Assembly (NCBI RefSeq): GCF_905163445.1
Contig: NC_053180.1
Location: 12,018,701 to 12,082,700, forward strand
Length of the DNA stretch: 64,000 nt
Source of the DNA: Pararge aegeria
Lineage: Eukaryota; Arthropoda; Insecta; Lepidoptera; Nymphalidae
Direction of reading: 5' to 3'
This document shows, piece after piece, positions 37,617 to 46,515 of the stretch. The notes below the pieces were generated by a model that made no database searches, was not told the origin of the DNA, and saw only the letters and a program-made list of their open reading frames with translations. Both the position numbers and the translations under genes were made by a program. Position 1 is the stretch's first letter; the number at the start of each line of letters is the position of its first letter.

Positions 37617-37648
<32 letters not shown>

Positions 37649-37892
37649 TTCTAAAACAGCAGAGAAGTCCGGACTACAAATAAGACGTAATGATGCTACG
37701 CCAACCACCTCCATAAAATACCCACAACAGGGAAACTGGAGAGGCCCACTCCAATTACAAGGCCACAGAGCGAACATACAGGGTGGGCCGAGGAGTCGCT
37801 ATACGTCCCAGCAGAACCGGCGACCACCACCACCAGGCGACCGGGCACAGCGGACAACGACGCGAGCCAAACCCAAGGTCCCGAAGACTTAA
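37039..37892 (+). pseudogene. DIRS gag-like protein, main part, frameshifted
   Basis: Three consecutive frames carry one gag-like protein. The first (37039 to about 37280) is acidic and Ser-rich. The second (about 37281-37566) includes PTIPEEIAKRWGRVLVDGL and PLLNPEITHVLSDAARNRDK, a segment typical of DIRS gag. The third (37593-37892) has a Lys run encoded by 29 consecutive A, then a basic tail (RRPPPPGDRAQRTTTRAK) that probably binds nucleic acid. At least two frame changes break it. The A-run is a likely slippage site, or a place where the assembled length is uncertain. Confidence 0.7.
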
Positions 37893-39504
37893 CAGAGGTA
37901 ATAATACCCCACGCGGGTAGATTATATAATTTTTTAGACCAATGGCATAAAGTAACTGATAATACTGAAGTTTTAGACTACGTCAAAGGTTACACCATAC
38001 CTTTTGACTACCCAGTAACACAAAAACTTTGCTCCACAGAATGATAATTTTAGCACAATAGGAATTAATCAAATAACTTCGGAAATTAAAAAATTAAAGG
38101 AATTAGGAGCCATTGTGAAATGCAACGAAATGCCAGGACAATATTTATCAAAAAATTTTTTCTTATCGCAAAGCCGGATGGTTCCTTTCGTTTTATACTT
38201 AATCTAAAAAACCTGAATAAATTTATAAGTGCTCAACATTTTAAAATGGAGGACATCCGAACCGTCTCAAAACTTATGACTAAAGGTTGCTTATGTCCAC
38301 GGTGGACCTCAAAGACGCTTACTTTTTAGTGCCTATTAGTGAAAAAAGTAAAAAGTTTTTGAGATTCAAATTTCTAGAAAATACTTACGAATTTCAATGT
38401 TTACCCTTTGGCTTGTCCCTGGCACCGTTGATTTTCACAATACTTCTAAAACCCGTCGTATCTACGCCGAGAGGTAAGGGTCTTATACTAGCGACATACC
38501 TCGATGATATAATTTGTCTAAAATATTTAGGCTTTGTTATAAATTACAAAAAGAGTAATTTAATACCAAGTCAACTTCAGACCTACTTAGGGTTTGAACT
38601 TGACTCAAAAAACATGTGTCTAAGGCTACCAAACACCAAACGTCTAAAAATTCTTGAGTATATCAAAGACGTGTCTGTGCAAAACACCGTCTCTATCAGA
38701 GATTTTGCTAGACTTTTAGGGATACTCGGTTCTGCTTGCCCAGCTATTGCTTACGGATACCCAATACTGTATACCCAATACACAAAACGCTTGGAGCGTG
38801 AAAAATTTTTAGCACTTAGAGAGGCTAAGGAAAATTATGACTCTCTCATGCAAATACGCCCTCATGTCCAACCAGATTTGTCTTGGTGGATTCAGTATAT
38901 TATGACGTCATATAATCATATTCGCGACGAAAAGTATGCTCTCGAAATTTATTCAGACGCTTCGTTATCAGGCTGGGGCGCATCTTGCATAGGGGAAAAA
39001 ACAGAAGGTTTCTGGGACACCCAAGAGGCAATGAGTCATATCAATTACTTAAAAAAGCTTCGAAAAAAGCAGATATTGTTGCGCATAGATAATGCAACTT
39101 CTTTATCCTATATAAATAGATATGGTGGAGTACAATATGTTCACCTTAATGAAATAGCGTTTCATATTTGGCAATGGTGTGAAGACCGACAGTTGTACGT
39201 GTATGCGTCTTATATCAAGTCAAAAGATAATGTAGAGGCCGATGAGGAGTCCCGTCGCTCGAACATTGACACAGAATGGGATCTGTCACCAGCGGCGTTT
39301 GACAGAATCATAAGCAACTTCGGCTATCCGCAAGTCGATTTATTGGCAACGCGTATCAATGCTAAATGCAAAAAATACGTTTCTTGGAAACGAGACCCAG
39401 AAGCATTTGATATCGACGCATTCACGCTTGACTGGAGTTCCTTTTTTCTTCTATGCGTTTCCGCCTTTCTCCCTTATTCTCAAAAGTCTTCGAAAAATTA
39501 TTAA
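37893..39504 (+). pseudogene. DIRS polyprotein: reverse transcriptase, RNase H, methyltransferase-like domain
   Basis: Early RT motifs (IAKPDGSFRFILNLKNLNKF) lie at 38165-38222 in one frame. From about 38287 another frame carries TVDLKDAYF, the LPFGLSLAP motif and the catalytic YLDD (about 38500). RNase H follows with LEIYSDASLSGWGAS (38943) and the later RIDNATSLSYINR. The C-terminal part, QVDLLATRINAKCKKYVSW (39333 on), is the conserved DIRS methyltransferase-like region. Compared with intact DIRS proteins, segments seem missing directly after YLDD and before the RNase H motif LRKKQILLRIDN. Together with the frame change near 38290, this makes an inactive copy. Confidence 0.85.
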
Positions 39505-39544
39505 CGAAGAAGCCACTGGTATTATAGTCGTACCCTATTGGCCT

Positions 39545-40599
39545 AATTAGCCGTGGTTTCCGATTTTTATGAAATTATCTAACTACGAACCTATTTATTT
39601 TAACCCAGAGCCTGAGTTACTACTATCTCCTTTCAGAACGCGACATCCACTCTGGAAACGGCTTACCCTGGTGTCAACACTATTATCAGGAAAGCTTTTT
39701 CAAAACAATTCCATTCAAGCGATACCATAGGTATAATGTTAGCTTCTTTAAATGAAAATACATTAAAATAATATAATAGCGCATACAAAAAATGGTGGCA
39801 ATATTGTAAGCAAAATAATGTTGATTGTTATAACAATAACGTCCCTTTTACCACAAATCTTTAAACACAGTTAAATCAGCGCTTTCTCTGATTTTAGGCA
39901 AAAAATTCAGGTTTCTTAAAGGAGCTTTTAAAGCAAAACCAGCTTTACCTAGATACCAATCTACGTGGAACCCTAACATAATCTTAGAGTTCTTAGCTAA
40001 TTGGTATCCAAATCGAAACTTGCCAACAGACAAGATCTCGAAAAAATTAGTAGCTCTGCTCGCATTGTCAACGGCACAACGTGTCCAGACGCTATCGCTG
40101 ATTCGGTTACCCAATATCAGAGTAAACGATGATAACGTAGAGATAATTATTACAGACCAAATAAAAACCTCGGCTCCGGGCCGCCCCATGCCGAGGCTTT
40201 TTATTCCATTCTTCCCCGAAAAGGAAGAAATCTGCCCGGCAAGAGCATTGATATCGTATATAGAAATAACCCGGAAATTTCGCCATTAACCAAATACCGA
40301 AAAACTAATTTTGACTTTCAAAAAACCCATACATAATGTAAATACTAGCTCTTCAACAATTAACCGCTGGATTAAATCTGTGCTTGCTGAAAGCGGTATT
40401 GACATTACAGTTTTTTTCGGCCCATAGCACCCGCCATGCTTCCACTCCCGCAGCCAGTCTGAGAGGTCTATCGGTAGACACTATAAAAAGAACAGCAGGT
40501 TGGTCCGGCAATTCATTAACATTTGCGAAATTTTATGATAGACCGATATTGGAAGAAGACAACAATGTTTTTGCCGACGCAGTATTTAATAATATTTAA
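39545..40599 (+). pseudogene. DIRS tyrosine recombinase, frameshifted
   Basis: Weakly preserved N-terminal coding sequence is interrupted by stops (39545-40019). It is followed by a frame at 40020-40289 with the first catalytic Arg context (LALSTAQRVQTLSLIRL). A second frame, 40384-40599, has HSTRH (His codon 40423, Arg codon 40432) and the nucleophile Tyr (codon 40534) in FAKFYDRPI. These are the R, H-x-x-R and Y residues of the phage-integrase family, which in DIRS elements joins a circular DNA intermediate to the target. The catalytic residues survive, but the frame is broken between 40289 and 40384 and further upstream. Confidence 0.85.
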
Positions 40600-40674
40600 A
40601 GATAAGGTGGTTGATGGACAACTTGATTTAAAATAATAATTAATTACTTACATAAGCTCAAATATATATTCCGG

Positions 40675-40766
40675 TATATATATTAGTTAATGTTTGATAT
40701 CTAGTTTGTTAAATAAATAATTATTTATTTAACAAACTAGATATCAAACATTAACTAATATATATA
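40675..40766. repeat. 92-bp perfect palindrome inside the DIRS 3' region
   Basis: The sequence reads identically on both strands around a centre in AAATAAATAATTATTTATTT. The arms run from TATATATATTAGTTAATGTT outwards to its complement. There is no loop. A further copy of the central AAATAATTATTTATTTAACA follows at 40767-40790. It lies between the recombinase stop and the internal complementary region. Confidence 0.9.
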
Positions 40767-40833
40767 AATAAATAATTATTTATTTAACAATGATGTTTCT
40801 ATTAAATCCATTTTGCGTTAAGCGCTAAACATC

Positions 40834-40958
40834 TACATAGTGAATAATAAATCTTGAGGATGTAACGTCGTAGTATAATTAATGGTTAAACGAACTTACC
40901 TAAAGTGATGTTTGACCATAATTATATGAGACGTTACATCCGAAGAGATTTATTACCC
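40834..40958 (-). repeat. DIRS internal complementary region
   Basis: The first half (40834-40880) is the reverse complement of the outer end of the left repeat (from 36131). The second half (40880-40958) is the reverse complement of the outer end of the right repeat (41168-41249). The junction TAGTATAATTAATGGTTAAA therefore shows how the two element ends abut in a circle. This is the template feature described for DIRS-1 that regenerates the termini. Confidence 0.85.
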
Positions 40959-41015
40959 GCCCTCCCCCTTTTACGGCCCGAATCTCGCAAAATAGATCTA
41001 AATAACTCTAAAAAC

Positions 41016-41249
41016 AATGAGGCAAGCCACACTCACGCGCGGGTTCAGCGGCGGCGGGGTGTGGAGGGGACGAATGTGGCGTCATTATACTTAAAAATTG
41101 ATATATTTTTTTTAGCTTTAAACTTATTGTGCGATGCCTAGTTACTTGAGAAGTGAACTACATAGTGAATAATAAATCTCTTCGGATGTAACGTCTCATA
41201 TAATTATGGTCAAACATCACTTTAGGTAAGTTCGTTTAACCATTAATTA
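41016..41249 (-). repeat. DIRS element, right inverted terminal repeat plus extension
   Basis: 41016-41163 mirrors 36172-36319 in inverted orientation with no mismatch seen by eye. Beyond it, the end reads CTTCGGATGTAACGTCTCAT and continues to CCATTAATTA, unlike the left end. This non-identical extension, copied in the internal complementary region, is typical of DIRS1-like right ends. Confidence 0.9.
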
Positions 41250-41342
41250 AATATATATACAAGTAGTAATTTTTGATGACTCCATTGACTTAGATTTTAA
41301 GTTGGAGGTACCGGATTCGATCACCAGCGGAGTCAATTTGGA

Positions 41343-41765
41343 ATGTTTTCAGTTCAATATTCAAAAATTCAAAATTCAAAAAATTCAAAATTCAAAATTC
41401 ATTTATTTCAAGTAGGCCTATTACAAGCACTTTTGAAACGTCAAGTCTGTCCGTGTGTAGTGACTCTACCACCGGTTCGGAAGGCAGATTCTACCGAGAA
41501 GAAGCCGGCAAGTTGCTCTTTTCCAACATCAAAAATTTACATTTTATATTTTAACATTCATTTTTCTGTCTTGTGAGAGATGAAAGCGGAGCCGGATGCT
41601 TCCAAGCAACCTTGTCATTAAGAAACTCATCAATTGTATAATAACCTCGCTGTAATAAATGTGTTTTAACACATTCTTTAAACTTATGCATTGGTAGGTC
41701 CAAAATTACCTTAGGAATCATATTATAAAAGCGTATACTCAATCCCACAAATCTGAAGTTCTGAA
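41343..41765 (-). mobile_element. Jockey-like LINE, 3' end, copy 2, with RT polyprotein C-terminus
   Basis: The minus-strand frame 41551-41748 reads GLSIRFYNMIPKVILDLP, then KFKECVKTHLLQRGYY and IDEFLNDKVAW. This is the C-terminal tail shared by jockey-clade RT proteins. The 3' UTR follows to the left (GTGGTAGAGTCACTA on the minus strand), and the element ends in a run of TTCAAAATTCAAAA repeats at 41360-41402. It is 5'-truncated, and the UTR matches the copy at 13551. It lies 94 bp right of the DIRS element. Confidence 0.8.
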
Positions 41766-41896
41766 TTGTGTCTTGTATGGTCTGGCCTAGCTTGGACTGT
41801 GGCTATTTACCATTATCCAACAAACAAAGGCAAAGCGACATGATCGTACCGGTACGATGTTGTCTAGAAATCAATTATACGTATAGGTATGTATGT

Positions 41897-41946
41897 TTAG
41901 GGTTTGGTAGGTATATTAAACGGTAATATACCTGCCAAAACCCTAA
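41897..41946. repeat. 50-nt hairpin
   Basis: TTAGGGTTTGGTAGGTATAT pairs with ATATACCTGCCAAAACCCTA around a 7-nt loop, with one G/A difference and one extra base. It is similar in size and shape to the hairpin at 10947. Confidence 0.8.
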
Positions 41947-42065
41947 CAGGTTAGCTGAATACCATCTCAAACTGCATCATCACTTACCGAATAATGAAAA
42001 CCAGTCAAGTGTGAAGTCATAGTGGAATAAAAAAATGTTGAACTCATCTTAATTATTGTCACCAG

Positions 42066-42265
42066 GTCCATCACCACCACCCTCGACGCAGTCATCTACG
42101 GTTAGAGAAGAACAGAATGAGCTCACCGTCTCCTTCCCTCCTCTCGATGATATATTCGGCACGCCTGAAAAACACTTCGGTACTGAAAACAATACTGTTG
42201 TGACTTCACAAACCGGATCTACGGCTCTCCTGCCATGCGTCATTAGAAATATTGGCGATGGAATT
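42066..42265 (+). CDS. dpr: dpr-family gene, exon with N-terminal linker and first half of Ig domain 1
   Basis: Acceptor TTGTCACCAG and donor ATT|GTAAGT flank 200 nt that read open in the phase left by the exon at 4056 (predicted residues 24-90). It starts with a Pro/Ser/Thr/Glu-rich linker of about 40 residues. The first strands of a V-type Ig domain follow, with the conserved B-strand Cys at residue 81 in ALLPCVI. There is an N-x-T sequon at residues 65-67. The exon ends in phase 0 just before the invariant VSWIRR segment, where dpr genes commonly have an intron. Dpr proteins are membrane-anchored cell-surface Ig proteins that pair with DIP proteins to specify synaptic partners; that role is taken from the family, not shown here. 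Confidence 0.9.
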
Positions 42266-43820
42266 GTAAGTAAACTTTTCTATATTTGCCACTGAAAATT
42301 GAACCGTGAATTTGTAATAGGTTAATTTATCTATTTTAACCAACTTACTTCTAAAAATATAAAAACCAATGGTTCTTTACAGATGCAAATCCAAACTAAT
42401 AATATAACTGCCAATAAGATTTTGCTTCATACATTTGACTGTCTTTACAATTGAACCGATCATCATGAAAGCTCGAACTCATGTTGGGTGTATGCTCTGA
42501 AGTCCTCTCTCCTATCAGTAGGCCTATGCCTAATAGTGGGACGTTGATAAGCTGATGAAGAAGACGATGATTTATGTAATAACATTTGTAACGCTTTATA
42601 CACTGATTTCTTAATCTTAATTCTTAATGGTAAAATACTGCCGTTGTGTCTAAGTTAATCCTATTTAGAACAATACTCTGAATACTCGGTCAGTTTCTAG
42701 AGTGTTTGCATAAATGCATAATAATTTTACAGTAGTGGGACTTTATATGACAGCGACATAATGTTTAGTGCTCTGTATTGTATCCAAACTCTTGCAATTG
42801 CTGGTATATGCAAATAATAAACAGACAAGTTCGCCCTTTAAAGCCATTGTAATTGAAGTAACCTGTAACTTATTTAAGATGCTCTTTTATCTATGCTTTC
42901 CTTAACATGCTCTACAAAGTTAACAATAACAAAAAGGTTAAATCCCGCTTGATATGTGACTGGACCACCACTTGACATTAGATTACTTAGATTAAAACTT
43001 AGCAGATTCATAACCGCTTCAGAATGATGATGAATATACTAGAAATTGAAGTTCTATGGTCGAAAAACTCAAAAGCACCCTTTTTTATAGTAACCGTTAA
43101 TTTTTTCAAGTTATGAACTACAAAATACGCATCTGAGTATATACACCCCATAATATTATTCCTGGCTTTAATAAGTGAGAATAACTAAGCTGGTCGACTG
43201 CGTACACTGAAACCGCTTTATATCGTTGATGAATCTTTAGCTACAGACTAAAGGGAAAAGAAGATGGAGCTCTCGTACACAAGCGTATTCATTAGTGACG
43301 TCACAGCATTGCATTGTGCCAGTGTTCAGTGTCATTAGTAACTTGCGAAGTGATCTTTAAGAGCGGTTAGTATTTAGTGATACAGTGCGATATCGCGTGG
43401 AAACCGATGCAGTAGATGTGTTACTGAGTTCAATAGACATTCTGATTACGTATTATCGAAAGTCCAATCATCAGGGCGTCCAACATGCGACAACATTGTC
43501 GTAAACTTTTGCGTCATGGGTGGGACCAATCATAGGTCACAGCGTTAGATCATCATCATTAGAAACCCATAATCGGCCTACTACAGAACGCGGGGTGTAT
43601 CACTCCCAGGCATGCAGTTTTCCTAACTATGTTCCGTCACTGCTGAAGTTGATATGTAGTCGCTTTAAACGCAAAAAACTTAATAAAATTAGAGGTGCTT
43701 TCCGAGGATCTCGGTTTCCCAAAAAATAGACCGAAATACGATCAGCACAAAGTCCTTTAATTTTAAAATTCCTCTTAGTCTAAGTCAAAGGCACTTATGA
43801 TTCGTACATTGCTTGAGAAA
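42266..43820. other. Start of the second coding intron, little recognised
   Basis: 42480-42570 is a LINE/SINE tail (ATGCTCTGAAGTCCTCTCTC, CTAATAGTGGGACGTTGATA, ending GATGAAGAAGACGATGA). The rest, including a 69-codon frame at 43520-43729, shows no domain. Confidence 0.5.
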
Positions 43821-43824
43821 TGTG

Positions 43825-43960
43825 TACACGTATTGAGATGATGGCGATATCCAAATTCGTAAACTTAAAACTATAGCTACGAGGGTTCCAAACGCGTCCT
43901 GATCTACGAAGCAGCCCACAACAAACTTAGCCGGTTGTCCTGTTTTCTTTAACAAACTAT
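43825..43960 (+). repeat. Dispersed repeat, family E, second block only
   Basis: GAGATGATGGCGATATCCAA, CTACGAGGGTTCCAAACGCG and CCCACAACAAACTTAGCCGG match the second block of the copy at 24430-24870. Confidence 0.65.
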
Positions 43961-45000
43961 AAAGCAACCTGCTAAGAGTAATAATTCACACCCAACCTTT
44001 TTTATCGATTACGTAGTTCCTCTTTACTACTCGTATAATAGGACTTTTTATACGCTTACGTTTAATATAAACTTTGAACTTTTTAAGAGACATCACAAAG
44101 ATGTCAATCGGTAGTTTGTCGTAAAATAATATGCAATTTTTTATGAAAATTAAGCTTAATTTGCTATACTCCGCGAAAAGCAGGATAATATGTGAGTTGT
44201 AATTTATAATTTCTTCAATCCTTATTCTCCACACCAAACAGATCTTCGTCAATGTAGAGGGTCTTCGCACGTTTCACTCAGAAACCGGAGCATCCTCAGA
44301 AGATGTTGACGTTACAATTATTATATTACTTAACAATTATTCATTGTAAAGTCAACATCTCCTAGATAAAAAAAAAACAATGTGCCACGATAGGCATTGC
44401 TGTAAGATATATTACCATGAGACTCTATGAAGATACGTGGCTTAGTATCTTAAAACAGTTTTCCAAGACCTGTTTCACTTGAAGGCACTCCGATTACTGT
44501 TTATCTTTCGTCTACGTTCAGCTATATGACCCAGATATCATAATGAATACCACCGCAATCATTAACACCCCCGGTAGTTGACACAAAATGTTTCTTTTTA
44601 ATTTTCGCTCGTTATTACGTGTTTTTATCGGCAACAGAAATAGTTTTCAATTGATAACGGAAATGTGTATTTCTTTTTCGATCTCGGTATATTTTTTTTT
44701 ATGGCGCTTATAGGTAGCAGTAGGAAGATATGTAATAGGAGTAGTTAAACCCATTCAAATTAATGTATTGCTTTATCTTGAATTTTCCTTTTTAAAAGAT
44801 TGCAGTATTCGTTAGCAGTGAGAACGTCTAAAGCGCTATAAAGACGAGCTTAGTTGTTTACTTCACGATTTCAGCAAAATAAACTAGGCTAATATTAAAT
44901 ATATTTATTTAAAGGCAATTCCCTACTACTTTGAAGAAGAAAATTGTGTTGAAAATTGACCGCGGGGTGAAGGCAATAAGGTAATTTGGGAAAAAGCATA
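43961..45000. other. Intronic stretch, nothing recognised
   Basis: A 94-codon minus-strand frame (43986-44270) is rich in Lys and Ile, as expected of AT-rich noise, and has no domain. Confidence 0.4.
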
Positions 45001-45004
45001 TTTA

Positions 45005-45170
45005 ACTAACATTTTTTTTAAGTTAATAGCACTTTTGTAAAGTCAAGACTATCATCGGTATACAAAGCAGATAGGTACTACCGAAAATAAGTCGACAAAA
45101 AACTCAGCACGTGATCTTTTTCACCATCAACATTTTACAATTTAACAATCATCCAAGTTAAGCTTTTTTA
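45005..45170 (-). mobile_element. Jockey-like LINE 3' end, degraded copy 3
   Basis: TAGCACTTTTGTAAAGTCAA, AAAAAACTCAGCACGTGATC and TTTTTCACCATCAACATTTT follow the order of landmarks in the copies at 13551 and 41343, with many substitutions. Confidence 0.6.
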
Positions 45171-45249
45171 AAATTAGTACTTTTTATAAGTACTAATTAC
45201 TCGTGGCAAACGGGCGTCAATTTAATAATTACAATTTCTATTAAAGATC

Positions 45250-45540
45250 CGATGAATCATCATCAACAAAGTCATTATCATCATCCTCGGCATTCCCGTA
45301 GGAAAGACAGATGCAGAGCCCACCGCGTCTATCCAATGCTAGTGATAAAACAGAAGTTGACAGCCTTAGAGGCCCAAAGTTGGATGGCACCAGTTTATAA
45401 TCTATATACTAATTTTTAATCTGAATTTCTTAAGTAGATTAATTCAATACATAACAATTGACCTATTCCGGGATCGAACCCGGGACTTCATGATCGACAA
45501 TGAAACATTCTAACCACTAGATCAACGAAGCACTCAAAGA
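45250..45540 (-). mobile_element. tRNA-derived SINE of another family (minus strand)
   Basis: The minus strand has an A-box (TTGATCTAGTGGTTAGAATG) and a B-box (CCGGGTTCGATCCCGGAATA) 35-40 bp apart. A body follows, ending in a TCATCATC-type tail at 45255-45290. The head resembles a tRNA closely, but no acceptor stem closes it and a SINE body follows. Confidence 0.7.
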
Positions 45541-45723
45541 GCTAATTTATGAATCTTACTTGGAAGCTGACTGCGTAAAAGTTGCACCTTTTAAAAAACA
45601 TTACACAACACAAACTAACAAGGGTGAGATTCATAATCTTACTAAAAGGTGGCATTATATAAGAAAAACAAGACTAGCTTAAGTTATTATGTAATTTAAG
45701 CTGTTTAATAAATAAATAAATAA

Positions 45724-45975
45724 ATATACTACGACAATACACACATCGCCACCTAGCCCCAAAGTAAGCGTAGCTTGTGTTACGGGTACTAAGATGACTG
45801 ATGAATATTTTTATGAATTATATATACATAAATACTTAGAAAATACATATAAACACCCAGACACTGAAAAATACTTATGCTCATCACACAAACATTTTCC
45901 AGTTGTGGGAATCGAACCCACGGCCTTGGACTCAGAAAGCAGGGTCGCTGCCCACTGCGCCAGTCGGCCGTCAAA
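45724..45975 (-). mobile_element. tRNA-derived SINE, family B, copy 4 (minus strand, complete)
   Basis: The minus-strand head GACGGCCGACTGGCGCAGTG contains the A-box. The B-box is GGGTTCGATTCCCACAACTG, and the body has AGTGTCTGGGTGTTTATATG. The 3' end lies at TACTACGACAATACACACAT beside an (AAAT)n run at 45708-45724. This is the best-preserved minus-strand copy. Confidence 0.9.
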
Positions 45976-46098
45976 ATTAATGAATGGTTTTAAAGAAAAA
46001 CGTAGGATTTCGTTGTACTTACAGTGTTATAGTAACTACGGTTAAAAGAGCACTGTTATTTGTTACCGACTAAACTAGTAATTGCACTAATTGCCGCT

Positions 46099-46118
46099 TC
46101 CCTCCCCCCCCCCCCCAG
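46099..46118. repeat. Poly-C run
   Basis: CCCTCCCCCCCCCCCCCAG, a cytosine tract unusual for such AT-rich surroundings. The length may be imprecise. Confidence 0.7.
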
Positions 46119-46312
46119 TTCTATGTCTGATGTCTATGTCAAATCGCAACTGATTATCAGCTACATAGTGACATGAGTGATTGGAAGCACAGCATAAGTG
46201 ACATCACGAGCTACTAGAGAATTTCCTATGCAACATCAATTTGTGTGATTCAATATGAGGCTTTGGTTCTTAATTGTTAATGTGTTAAAACTGATCTTTT
46301 GCATTACGTAGT

Positions 46313-46515
46313 CAGTGGCGTGCATAGAGGGTATGCACAGGGTATGCAGATGATACAAAATAAAGAAAATCCCCATTACGAGTTATAATACTTAACAGTA
46401 GTCTTTTAATAACTCTTACAATGCCAATCCTTAAGTTTTTTATAATTCTTACTGGAGATGTTCTTCATTTTATATTATCTGCATGCCCTATGCATACCCT
46501 CTATGCACGCTACTG
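46313..46515. mobile_element. hAT-like MITE, 203 bp, with ~49-bp terminal inverted repeats
   Basis: The left end CAGTGGCGTGCATAGAGGGT and the reverse complement of the right end, CAGTAGCGTGCATAGAGGGT, stay aligned for 49 bp with five differences. Flanks TACGTAGT and AGCGTAGT match at six of eight positions, consistent with an old 8-bp target duplication. The CAGTGGCG start fits hAT-superfamily ends. No coding capacity. The terminal repeats contain internal GGGTATGCA repeats. Confidence 0.85.

Larger units (their letters stand above)
36131..41249 (+). mobile_element. DIRS1-type tyrosine-recombinase retrotransposon (~5.1 kb)
   Basis: Inverted, not direct, terminal repeats bound gag-like, RT/RNase H/methyltransferase-like and tyrosine-recombinase coding regions, all on the + strand. 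An internal complementary region just before the right repeat joins the two outer ends head to tail, which is the DIRS1 signature and reflects a circular intermediate. No target duplication is seen, as expected for recombinase integration. The element lies in the first coding intron of the dpr gene in the sense orientation. Several frameshifts and in-frame deletions make this copy non-autonomous. Boundaries are inferred from the limits of complementarity and are accurate to a few bases. Confidence 0.9.

Noticed and set aside
36131..41249. LTR retrotransposon or endogenous retrovirus
   Set aside because: The terminal repeats are inverted rather than direct, no protease or DDE integrase is seen, and a tyrosine recombinase is present. 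This fits DIRS, not LTR elements.
45470..45540. Possible tRNA gene on the minus strand
   Set aside because: The boxes are excellent, but the ends cannot pair as an acceptor stem and a repeat body follows. Called a SINE instead.
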